DNA of 64,000 nucleotides from Diprion similis (Eukaryota > Arthropoda > Insecta > Hymenoptera > Diprionidae), in the NCBI RefSeq assembly GCF_021155765.1, contig NC_060112.1, positions 20,150,001-20,214,000 on the forward strand. Reading direction: 5' to 3'. Positions 34,047 to 46,600 of the stretch are shown piece by piece. Positions within the stretch are counted from its first letter, which is position 1. Every line of letters begins with the position of its first letter. Made by a program: the position numbers and the translations under genes. The notes beneath the pieces are model-generated. The model had not been told where the DNA came from, did no database searches, and saw only the letters and a list, made by a program, of their open reading frames with translations.

Positions 34047-37000
34047 TTGCTGATCATCCAAACCACTTCCAATATAGTATAGCAAAAATGGGCATAACAA
34101 GAGATCATCGTCAAAGAGTCAGTTTGAATAGACTAAACGAACATAAGCATGGCCACCATACCACCTTCGTCATCGAAGCAACCAGTGACGAGAGTAAATC
34201 CCGTGCGGCCGGTACAGCGACGTTCCAGCGAAGATCTTAAGCGCTGTTACCCCTAAGTCACCCCTGAGTAGTCCCAAGTGTTACCGGGAACGAGATTAAG
34301 GTCGATTTTTGTGGCCACGACGAAATAGCGGATGGATGACGACGGGGGCTTCTGTCGATCCGAAGGCAGTCCTAGAGTCCTCCGCGTGATACGCGACCTG
34401 GGGTGCCGAGGAAGCGAGCCGATTGGCCGACGGGCGCGCCGCCCACGCACGCCTACGTCGACGGAATCTGGGTCAGCCAGCGCCCAGGCGGCGCAACTCG
34501 ACTCTCCTCGGCACGACCACCCTTGGCTATCGTTGGGAGAGAACCTGGTGCCCGGCACAGTCCCTCTAAAGCCACCCTGACGCCCGTCGCTCGCCAGGAC
34601 GACCTGCAGCAGGAAAGTCCTCGTTCTCCTCACGCCAACGCGGGATAAATTAAGGACGGACATATAGGTGGGTGCTAATTCTTAAAAGTATCCACCAGGA
34701 TTCACCTCCCGTACTTTTCCCCACGTTCTTCACCGTCGTTAGCTAACTGGTACCTTAATCCCGGACTGATGCTGGTCTGCTCCATTTATCGCTTGACTTC
34801 GTCTCCACTACCGAAACAATCTCTTTGTATTTTTTCTACTTTTGGCGAAATCAAAGCTGCGGGTTAGTATGGAATTTTGCGTCGACTTTCTTTGCTCTTC
34901 ATCCTGAATTTCTCTTGAGAACAATATCTTTCCCCGCATATGGAGCCAACTACTCTCGGACAGTTGTTCTCCTTATCACATAGCCTGATTAATGACTTCG
35001 GATACCCACCTTCCAATTATTCGATTATGCAATACGAGTACCAGAATTTTCGCGCGAAAATTGGCAACCACAGCTTCATTTTGGAATCGAAGTGTTCAAG
35101 CCTGAAACTTAAATTCTTGTGTGAAGCTTCAATCCGTTGCATAATATGATTTTACTCTTAGTGCAGTGGGTGGTTAAAATATTTTTGGAGAGAAAGATGT
35201 AGTGGTTGAATGATGAGTTCTTTTTTACTTTTGGAAATTGATTTGAGAACAAAAATAAAATACATGTAGTCTGAGTTTTCATGTTTTCACCTGGAATTCT
35301 ACTTATTGATGTAGATACCTATAATTTACAAGGACATTTGTATTACATTTGAATTGTATAAACTTATTTTGAAGCGACATACACGCGACTGATTACTTTT
35401 CGATTCGAGTTCGACTTTGGTTGCTTCCGCTATTTCTTGTCTTTTATTTTAACTTCTGATTGTGAGTGAAAAACAATTATGATCACACTATTCGTCTCGT
35501 ACGACTCGTCCTTCTTGGATACAAGATGGTCAACATTTTCCTGGTGATTTTCTTAAATTGAAATAGCAGTTAGTAGCAAAATTTGAGCTAAGTGAACGTT
35601 AATTACATTCTGTTCAAAGAACTTTTACACAACGTTAGAAAATATATCGAAAAACTATAAATATAAATAATGAATGAAGTTTTGTTAAGTAAATATATCA
35701 AATGCAGTGATGAAATACGTAGGGATAAGTATTTTTTCGACTTCAAGAAATATTATTTGATTCAACAAAAAAGTGGCTAGAAAATAGTTCGTGTTATCAA
35801 GTGAAACCTGCATACTTATTTAAATTAACAACACAATTCTTGCACCATATTTGGTAAATTTAACCCATTTTTCTTGTTGTTTTTTTTTTTTTTGTTTGAG
35901 GTTACATAAGTTTGAAAATAATAATTTTCCATTCTTCAAACTTGTGGATGTTAAATCATGGTTAAAAATTCTATAATTTATTCTAGTGATTTGTAACTTC
36001 AGAAAATGGAAAAATTGGTAGTCAGAACGGTTCATTTCGAAATTTCATTGAAGAAATTATAATTTTCAGCATTTCATAAGATGTACAGTTAATGCAGTAA
36101 AAAACATGTCTCCTCAATTTCCGGTCTCAACCACAAAAACCAACCATGCTTACAAAAAATTGTTTAGTTGCTGCACGCAATACACGGCTACACTACTGAT
36201 CCGGATTTTTGCCGGATGGAAATCAAAACAATGACGAAAGATTAATGTCCCAATTATTGACCTTTTTTGGTTGTATCTATTTGATCCTTAATTCTAAAAT
36301 GATCAAGAAATAAATTTATAATGTCGAACCCTTTAGCAATTGGTTTTTCGTATCGAGAAATAAATACTCGTAATTTTTTTATTGTCTGCTTTAGGCAGTA
36401 GAAATATAATTTGATAAGATTTGATCTGATTAGCAGAGACGAAGCGATGTCACGGGTGAAATTCTAGTCTTGTGTCATTAACTCAGAAATTGACCACTCA
36501 TATACGATATCGTGCAACAAGTCACGTGCGAATGAGTCATGCTTACGTTTGCACGTGTCTAAGATAAGAAAAAAACACGCGAATTTTAGAGTATCTCGGA
36601 AATAACACACTTCGAAAAATTCATTCCTATATTTGTAATCGCCCTTTGATTTTCCATTACTATAATATTGTAAGCACAGCAAAGTTTAAGAGACGTCAAT
36701 ATTGGGTTTCCTTTCTACGAATATATTCAAAAGATAAATAAAAAATATTAGCATCAGTGATAAAATTTTTTAAAAGCATATAAAGCCGATCTTGAATAAT
36801 AAATCAAGGTAGGTAGTGTAGACATAAAAACACGAAATATTAGCAGGAATAAGAATTATCGATAAGTTCAACAGACTATAGATCGCTAAACTATAAAACT
36901 CGAAAAATAAATTGCGAGTCAGATTTATAAGGGAAATGCCTGTAGAAAATAGGTAAGAAAATAAAATATGACTGATTATAATTAATTGAATTCTTATCTA

Positions 37001-37324
37001 ATGGCGAAACCCGCTCATAGGAAAGAATACCAATTTGGGTAAACATTATCTTTAGCGTGTTAAGCTAATTCTTAATAACCAAATGTCCGAATGTGGTTCA
37101 GCGAGCGACGGCGAGAAGCCTTCTTCGCGAATTGAGATGTGTATGCTATTAATTGTTCCATGTCTTCGACTCCTCGTCCGGATTTCTAGTAACAGAGAAG
37201 GAAATGCAAAGAAAAAAAGTCATCAAATGATTCGTGTGCTATTTAATTCAATTTTCTCTTCTTCTTCTTGAATGAATCGTAAATAATAATCGATCAAAAT
37301 TTTTTGTTATTATTACTGTTGTAG

Positions 37325-37407
37325 GGACCGAGGCGAGTGCCGCTGGAGACATGGACAATGTGCAAATGATCGGGACTAAAATCACCGCGATTAAGGAATA
37401 TTTATAT
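37325..37407 (+). CDS. Gad1 upstream exon, possible alternative start
   Basis: This is a well-bounded exon: acceptor TACTGTTGTAG before it and donor GTAAGA after it. It contains ATG at 37351 followed by 19 codons (MDNVQMIGTKITAIKEYLY). Spliced to the acceptor before 37657, the frame continues through eleven codons (NFARTHSPTRL) directly into the Gad1 ATG at 37690 without a stop. It could therefore be a 5' UTR exon, or encode a 30-residue N-terminal extension of glutamate decarboxylase. Confidence 0.55.
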
Positions 37408-37689
37408 GTAAGAGACATATCACAGATCAGCACGCTTGAATAAAAATAATATTCGCATGCTGCTTAATTGCCATACTTCCAATTGCAATTTTTTGATTAT
37501 ACGCTCACTAAATCCAAAGCAAAGACATTTACGCCGCCGTTGCGGGTGAAAAGCCCAATGCTTTTTATTATTAACCGCATCTTTGATACTTACAACTTTG
37601 CCTTGAACGGATCTTACGCGTATATTGAGGCAATTTTCCTTCTAATCTACTTTCAGAATTTCGCAAGGACACACTCGCCTACTCGCCTA

Positions 37690-40600
37690 ATGAGTTCCGA
37701 AAACACGTACGCGCTCTCCAAGGAGCACTGCAACCTCAAATACTCAGGTAAGATATCGTCGCTGTGTGCCAATTAAAAAAACAGTCAAAAACCAGAATCC
37801 TGCCATTTTAATTGGACGTCAAGGTAGGATAGTTGTTTATATTTCGTGCACCATTGCAACTTTCATGAGTAGGTATGGAAAAAAAATGCATTTGAAATAG
37901 TGCACGTTACCAATTTTTCTGACACTTGCTTTTCGAAAAAGTGAATACATAATAAGACATCGCGAGAAATTCCATCCCGAAGAAATTCATTGTCATCCGT
38001 TCAACTTCTACCCTCAAGGAATTCGTCGAAACAGATAGTCGTGCATCGGTATGATCAAAGGATGCGGTTGATTGCTTCCCGGCCACAAAAGCCGCGAGAA
38101 CCACAGAATCTAGACCATGAGGCCGCGGTGTTTCGCGGTTCTTTTATCCCCCGGATTCAGAGGATAAAACGTGAATCTGATCGGTCGTCTGTCACATCAC
38201 TTGGCAATTATAAATTAAATGAAACCCGCATGAAGTGTAATTAAACAAGAACTGACAACCAACGTGAGCGTTCATAATTCCTCGTCGCTTCGAAATTGCT
38301 CAACAAGTATAGGAATAATAATACGGCCATGGCTCAGGTACGGGAAAAATTCATTACACGTTTATAATTAAAATAAAAAAAGAAAGAAAAAAAACAACAA
38401 AGTAACTAGTGGAATTGTTTCGCAAACACGGAATAAACCCTCTCCGGTAAATTAATTACGGAAATTGTACGCGGGTTGAATCCTAGTTCGATTCACTCAA
38501 CGGTATAATAAACGAGAAACTTACAAACCGCGTCGTTTCTTGGCGCAGCCCCTAATTCTTACAATATTGTTCTGATTTGTGGACACAACGGGTTCGCGAC
38601 GAAGTGAACGGAAGGGTGCATAGTAATCGCGGATTGACTCGAGGGGGGATCGCGACGTCCGGAGTGTGCGGATGGATAGATTACAGGCCGCAGGGGATCA
38701 GATGCCAGCCATCCTGCAGCCTCCGGAAGGGGTCCTCGGGCTGTTTTTCTGCAGGCACGCGCCACGGTGACAAAAGTCGACGCGAAGGCGGGGAAGATTT
38801 TTGATTTTCTCACCTCGCGTAGCGACATTTCATCATTTTTATACAGCCGAAGAGCAACGCCGCTCGTTACTACGCAGAGTCTTTCAGCGCTGGACCTTAA
38901 AACTCGCGCAACCGGTGAATAAATTTTTTTTCTAACTGATGCGCGATCCTCGAGCTGAGTAATCCTTCCACGGATTATTTCAAGCTGGCAATAATTTCCT
39001 TAAGCAGTTATTATAAATTACCTTTATTAGTGCCCCTTTCTCTCGCGTTTACGGGACTAATTCGGAGTTAACATCCCTCCGATGGAGTTTTTAATTAAAA
39101 AACCGTCTATACGACGACCATCTGCGCTCACGCTGAATTTATATAACCGAGGGTTGCAAAATGTATACTCTGTAACTGCCGTACGTGGCATGGATTCCGT
39201 GTAAAATACTTCGGCAAAAGTGCTACGTTTGACGAATGGATCGACGTCACGTCGCTGTTGCAACATCCATTCCGGGACTTCGAAATATATTGCAAAGTGA
39301 AGTATTTCAAGCGCTCGTCGAGAGTATGCAGTCTGAATATACGAGAACGACAAAACGAATAGCGATACTTTCGAATTCGAATTTTAACACTCCAATTTTC
39401 GGCCGATAATTGTTTCCCGTGGATCAGCCTAATGATGGCTCAAAGCTTTCGGATCGCAGGCGCTGGGCTTGACGAGGTTTTAAAAAAGCTCGAGGGGAGG
39501 CGAGAGAGACTCGGAGTCTCTTCCGGGAGAAGGCGGTTGATCGCGTTTATCCGCTGGTTAGACAAGAGAGCTCGTTCGACCCCGGGAAAACGGGGCCCGC
39601 CTAATCCTGTCCATCAATCTATCTCCAGCATCCCAAGCCTGATATTTTCTCGCTCGTATAGCTGCGCTTCGGGGTCTAAAATTTGGGGTGCACGATTGAT
39701 AAGCTCGCGAGGAATCGGAAGAGGAGCTGCTGCAGTGCAGTTGATGGTCTTTGTACCCTTTCCCGCTGTTCTTTTGGCGGAATTGATTCCAGTATAGCTC
39801 GGAGTCTGTCTTCCGAACCCAAACGGTTATCTGCATCAGATATCTCGGGTCTTCCGGCCTTGCGATAGTAAGGAAACTCACACCCATCGTGAATCTCTGT
39901 TATATGTTCGAAGCTTCCGAGACGTCTAGAATTTCCTGGATATCCAGGGACTCTAGTGCGGGATTATAGTAGAGAATCCATGGGGGGACCCCATTCGCTC
40001 ACCGCATGGGAAGTTTATCGTTTTCCTTAACAAAGTGGACAGCTTCATCCAGCGAGGCTAACCCGAGGCTAATTGATAACTCACCCTCACTGCTGGTGAA
40101 ACATTTTATTTTTAAACCGGAAAAGCTTTTCTACTTGCAGTCTCGGGCTTGTGAAATTTGCTTCGATAAAAAACACTCGACAAAGTTGAAAACTGAAGTT
40201 TCTTTATTCAATTGCGTCGCGTGAAACTTCGGCTGATTTTTTACTAGAGACGCAGAAGTGCTTTTTTCACTCTCGGAAATCACTGTAACTTCATTTTTCC
40301 TACGAATGCACTTCTCGCTTAGTTACGCTTGCGTATCTAATTGTGTAACCCAACCTTAATGAGAGCATGTTGAATGTATTAGTAAAGATAGTTGGGATGT
40401 GATTTGTTGAAATTATGGAAAGGCAAATACACCATGGATCGTCCTACGGTGATGATCGGACTTTGGAAGACACGCGGATATCCTGAAGATCCCGGATGAC
40501 GAGAAAGAAAGATGGGAGAGAATGAGAGTGAAAGAGGCAGAGAGATGGTGTCATCCCACCAAACAAGTGAGAGTGTGTAAAATAGGTCTATACTTTCAAT

Positions 40601-43600
40601 TGTTTGATGAGGTGAAATCATTCTAACTTACCACGAATCACACTATAATTATGGTATATGTATATTATATACATTATTATGTATAGGTAGGACCGACGTC
40701 ACTCCTGTAATCACTTGTTCGTAATTATGTGTGTTTTATTCAAAATTTTTATACTCCTATAATAACATGCCTACTTTATTGTGGTAGAAACGATTTCACT
40801 TGATTGACAATTAAAGCAGTACACCTCATTTGAATCAGTCCTTACACCCCGTAATGATACCTTCGGTTTTTACCGATGCATGAGTAGAGTTTACATGGTT
40901 CCAGAAATCAGTAGTACGTAGATTTTCCTCCCTATTTTCGAGAAGTTTTCAGTCCTGAGTTAATCGCAGACGGAGATTTTCTGTCCACGTGTTCGCAGAT
41001 ATTCTGCCACATAATGTCGAGGGATTCCCGGCGACGAAGGAGTTCCTGATGAAGGTCGTCGACATCCTTATTGACTACGTCAAGTCGACGAACGACCGGA
41101 ATGCCAAAGTCCTGGAATTTCAATACCCGGCCGATATGCGTCGTCTTCTGGATCTCGAGGTGCCGGACAGCGGCGTCACCCTGCAGCAGCTGCTACTCGA
41201 CTGCTCGACGACACTCAAGTACCAAGTCAAGACTGGTAAGTCGATATCTAATCCCATTTCGCAGCCGATCCAATTCGGAGAAGGTATTTTGAAAATTCAG
41301 CATATTTTCCGACTGATCTGAATCGATCCTTTACGACTCGGTCGACATTGAGATCTTGATGTAGGTACGATATTCTCTGGGATCTATGATATTCTCGAGA
41401 TAGCCGGACTCGCTTTTTACGACGCTATCTTCTCCGCCCGATTATCACATTTATCATGCTTGTATATTTTGAGGGTGCGACCGCGGCTTAGCGGCCCTTA
41501 TCTCCGCCACTGCATATGCTAAATTGAATATGAAAGTACGCCGCTTATCTCCGGCGGCGAACGCGTGCGAATTAAAACAGAATCAACAGCTCTTGCCACC
41601 GCCGTGTACATACATAACACCCTTGCTCTTCCCTTCTTTCAGTTTGGCAATCACGCTGCGCGAATCAGGCGTCTTCCGCGTCCGGACTCTGCACAGTATT
41701 TTTGCATTAGGACTAACCAATTTATACCCTCGAATTCACAGACTGAATCTCGGCAGCGCGATGTGTTTTGTAATGATGTTTGTAAGCGTGAACAAAATCG
41801 TGGCACTTCATCTATCAAGGCGACACCACGAATGTGCCACAATCTCGGTTATATTAAATTACAGAGCTCAATGGATGCTAATACACAATAGCGCAATAGT
41901 CCCACGCACCCCCGTTCAACCCTCTCCCCGCATACGAAAGGCACGGCATTCGGAAGTATACCATGGGGAAGAAAGGCGAGAGAGAGAGAAAGAGGGAGAG
42001 AGCAAAACGAACGGAGATGAGCCGCAAGCTTTGGCCCCTCTCCCCCCTCCTCTTCGACAACACCATAGAAATGACGCGTGCCCGATATACGGGCCAACAA
42101 AAACTTGTTATCAGATTAGGTACCCCTGCATCGAGAGTCCTCCGTGCACCGATATTCTACCCTCCTTTCGATCTTTCATTTGCCCCCTTTTGTCCGAAAT
42201 CCCTATTTCTCTTCTCCGCTTTCTCGTTGAACGCGGACAGCTGCTGTCCAATATTGATTTTTCAATATTCCATCATCATAGTTTTTGCGGCACAAGTGTG
42301 AGGCAGATACACGTAATATACGTCGACGGATATTAAAGATCGAACCCACCCGCGGGGGTCGTGCCGCGATAGGCTCACGATTACGATGAAGATTGGAAAA
42401 CTTTTGGCAGGCCATGAAGAAAAAAAGTAGCTGCCATCTAGAAGAGCGCGCTAAATTTTTATCCGATCGAGAAGTATTCTTGCCAGAGAGAGAAATTTCT
42501 TGTTGTATTAGTTACGTCATTAGGTATACCTATACTGTCCTTGATTACTTTCATTTTTTACCCTCAGTGAAAAATATAACTCTAGGTACAGAATGAAAAT
42601 TATTTTTTTAGATATAACTAGAAAATCCAGTACGTGTTATAATATTCTTTTTGATTAAAGTCACTCCGATTATATATATACATATATTTCCTTGTAACTA
42701 TTGCCATACTTTGATAATGGTACAACGATAAACTGATATCAAGGTCTGACTTGACTAAAAAAAATGTAGTCAACTACCGAAGAGAGTTTCGACTACGATA
42801 ATTACATTCAAATGTTACTCGTGCCATATTTGTTTATAATTCGAATAATATTGAAACAATCATCGTAATGATACTCATTTTAATAGAACCTTCTAGAATA
42901 TGAAACTGTTTTTCGGTATTGCCAATTACGTCGAACAAGACTCCATTCGTACTGGAAATGAATTTTTCGCTCGTAGTTGTCGTTGTTTCTGCGGCGGAAT
43001 TCGCAAACCGATTACGGTGGACAAAAGCGGAGTATTTTCTATCTAATTTGGCCAGTTCAGATTACTCTGGGGGTCCGCCATCTCGGCTGGCAAAGACCTG
43101 TTCGAAGCAGGCGCAACCCCCTGAGCGCAGTCAGTCCACGGTAACGGCGTGGTGATAAATTGGGGGCTTAGGATTTGTATGAAGAGAAGTGTGTAACCCC
43201 GACTTAGCGTTAATCCTCTGTAATCAATCATATGACTTGGAAAACACTACCTCGAGGTAGATTTCAATATGCAGTAAACTGTTATATATATACATACACC
43301 CACATTCTTTCTCAAAGCCCCTCCAGAGACCAACTGCGGAAGACGTGTAGTCCACGGCACTGGAATGAAAATTCAAAGTGTACAATCCTCTCGACATTCC
43401 GCGAGCTGCTTTCCGAGTTTTCCACCTTGCTAATGAAACGTGGTATCAGTATGCTCGGAATGTCCTTGCAAAAATTTTCCTCGTGTGCCTGTCATGTAAG
43501 GTTCATATGTCTGGGATGTGGAAAGTCTAATTGCACAGTTCGGAGTCTTCGTCGTTATAGGAAAAGCCAGATGTTGTTTAAGAGGAAGTCTAGATCGTTT

Positions 43601-46600
43601 CCGCGACTGTTGGCCTGGCCATCACGCGACCTGAGCATCGGTATGTGCGAAAATCGGAATGGCCCGGAGGTTTGAGAGCCTCTGCAAACAATCTAGTGGT
43701 GCAGCGACGCGTGTGACGCGCAAAATGCGGGTGCCTCGGCCCATCAACCCTCGCTCCCTCTTGCTCCCTTGGCAGAAAAAGAAAGAAGGAAAGAAAGGAA
43801 GAGAGGAAGAGTGGAAACCCCTTGGATGCCGAGGTCCAGGACCCCTGCCGGACGCGTGCCCCGACCCGTCAACCGAGATAATTGCAAATAACACTGCAAC
43901 AAACGGCTCAAATACCGCCGCCCGACCGACTCGATATCCTCGGCCATTTGTATCGGCCCGTTGCACCCCCGCGCTACATGGGGTGCAGCTTAAACTTGAA
44001 GAATTCCACGCGTGTCTAAAGCGCGAGACAATTTCATACGGGCGTCCCTCGCTCTCGTTGTCTCTCTCTCTCTTTTTGAATCCCGGATGTGAGCACGTGT
44101 TTTTCTGATATTTGGCTCTGAACGCGATCGCTGTTTCAGTGACAAGTTAAATCCCACCCCTGACTCTTTGGATCAGCGCTTTCATTTCACGGTATAACGT
44201 CATCACATCCGCGAGCTGAGAATACTTTCCGTAGAACTTTTGACTTCATCCGGTATCGCCTTTTCTTTGTATGGTCAAGACAACACAGTATAGTATCCTG
44301 ATTTTTAAACACTAGAATACAAATCTCAATTTTGATCTGCCACTTCATTCTTTTACGTATTTCCATAATCCACTCATGGTCAGGTGCGAAAGCAATACAA
44401 ATTTTTTAGCCTTGATGCGGCAGTACCGAAGTGCAACGTTTAGTGTATTTGCACACAGGGTGCGCGATGCAGGACCTTGCACACGTGGCCCTGGTGGTCG
44501 GTAACCAAATTCAATAGGATTGGTGTAATTAAGAGCCATTTCTACACGATTTTCTCCCCCACGAGGGTTGCGGACTGCGGAGCGAAACGGTAAATAGGGG
44601 TTCGTTTTATGGCGACAAGGATAGGAGAGGGTGGGTGGAGGCGCGCAGCCCCGATCCCCTCGCTCAATATGGCCTACGGGGGTGCCAACCTTGCACCGCT
44701 CGGGAATTTAAATCGGCATTAATAATTAGCCGGGCTGTTTGTTTCGGAGGGTTCGAGAATATTGAATGTAACTTTGGGGAATGGTTTTCACTCGGAAGCG
44801 GCACCTGTTCCTCTCTCAATTCCGGAGCGTTCTCGGCGAACTTGTTAAGCTGGACCCAAAACGCGTCAGCGAAGACGGAAGATAATATTTTGATACTCTG
44901 AGAGCAGCTAGTCGCTCATCCCGTCCCTCGGCAGCGAATTAACTCGACTGAGTGACGTCGGAGCGTTTTAATCTGGTGGAATTACGCCTTGATTGACACG
45001 TGACGGCGAGACTCTGGCACCAGAGGGGACTCAAGCCCCTGAGATGTGCCACGATGCAAGAATTCTCATACTCGCGGGGAATTCGCCAAGTGCAAGATGT
45101 TCGGACGATTCTTATCAAGCGGGTGAACCTCCTCTAGCCACGGTTTGATCTGCTATATTTTTTTCTAATTTGTCAGCGCTAATGAGATTCAATTAGTCAT
45201 GGCTGGCGCTGGGGCTTCGGACCAAGTTGACAGCGGGCGCCCCGATTGTTCGGAAAAACAAAAGCCCTTTTTCCATTATATCCGCCTACCTTTTTGCCCT
45301 TTCACTCCGTTTGGTCGGCGCGATATCTGAAAATGGATCGGGTTGCTCGCGAAACGCACGTAAGCCGGGGTTTTCGACCCCCGCACAGAGGCCTACCATC
45401 CCCCAGGTTCTACCGAGGGCGCATTAACTTGATCCCTGACACGCTGTTCACCCGAGCGAGTGACAACGTACTCAAAGAACTTCGCCTACATACCTACTCA
45501 ACGTGGCTGAGCACTAATCTTCACTGGCTGCTAGGCGGGCGTTTCGGAGAGTCACGAATGCGCTACACCTATTTATAATCTAGGAACGCGTGCCTGCGAT
45601 CAGCAGAACCGCGAGGCAATTAATTATCAGCAGAATCAAAATACCCGGGATACCAATCTCACGGATTGTCATCACGCTCGGTGACACGAGATGGGGTCGA
45701 TGAAAAACCCTCCTGGAACCTCTATAACTACATTTTAGGACACCCCCACTTCTTCAACCAACTATCTTGCGGCTTGGACTTGGTGTCGATGGCCGGCGAA
45801 TGGTTGACTGCGACAGCCAACACGAACATGTTCACCTACGAGATAGCGCCGGTCTTCATCCTGATGGAGCACATCGTATTGCAGAAGATGCGCGAGATTA
45901 TCGGCTGGAATTGCGGGGACTCGATCCTTGCGCCCGGAGGTTCTATCAGCAATCTCTACGCGTTTCTAGCGGCTAGACACAAAATGTTTAAGGATTGCAA
46001 GAAACACGGACTGGCTGCAATTGGGGGTCAGCTAGTGATCTTTACATCTGATCAAGTGAGTTGAACGGCTTTGCCACCTTTTTCTATCCGAAATTCTCCG
46101 GTCTTCTTCAGTGTTTCTATTCCCTGCTCACAGTCTCACTACTCGGTCAAGTCGTGCGCAGCCGTTTGCGGACTAGGAACCGACAACTGCGTTATGGTAC
46201 CCAGCGATGATCGCGGTCGAATGATCCCGTCCAAACTGGAGGAGCTTGTTCTCGAACGGAAAGCCAAGGGCCACATTCCGTTCTTCGTCAATGCAACCGC
46301 TGGCACCACCGTCATCGGAGCTTTCGACCCGATTTCCGAAATCGCCGACATATGCCAGAAGTACGATCTCTGGCTCCACGTGGACGTGAGTAATTCCTTG
46401 GTTGTTTATTGCGAGCTTTTCACGTCACTGAAGAATAACAAGATATGCAGTCGCTTTGGCAGATCAGATTATTCAAATGTGGTACCTCCTTTAATTTCGG
46501 ATAGAAACGCCAAACGCGTAAGCTCTTTAACGTAAATAATGAATGTGGGAATGAACCTTGCTGTGCTGCAGCAGCAACAGGAGCGAAACTTGAGGGGACA

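Larger units (their letters stand above)
23806..37324. other. 13.5-kb gene-poor AT-rich region
   Basis: No gene I can support. The first 150 bases (23806-23955) are GC-rich and probably contain the 5' UTR exon or promoter of the Cys-rich secreted gene. The rest is mostly AT-rich and holds an inverted-repeat element at 24.1 kb, an ATCGAT-rich repeat at 25.3-25.7 kb, microsatellites near 29.4 kb, moderately GC-rich stretches at 30.1-33.4 kb (a possible donor GTGAGC at 32271 might belong to a Gad1 5' UTR exon), and a GC island at 34.1-34.65 kb. Confidence 0.5.

Noticed and set aside
39432-39797. 121-codon plus-strand open frame in Gad1 intron 1
   Set aside because: GC-rich intron segment, no domain and an overlapping antisense frame of similar length.
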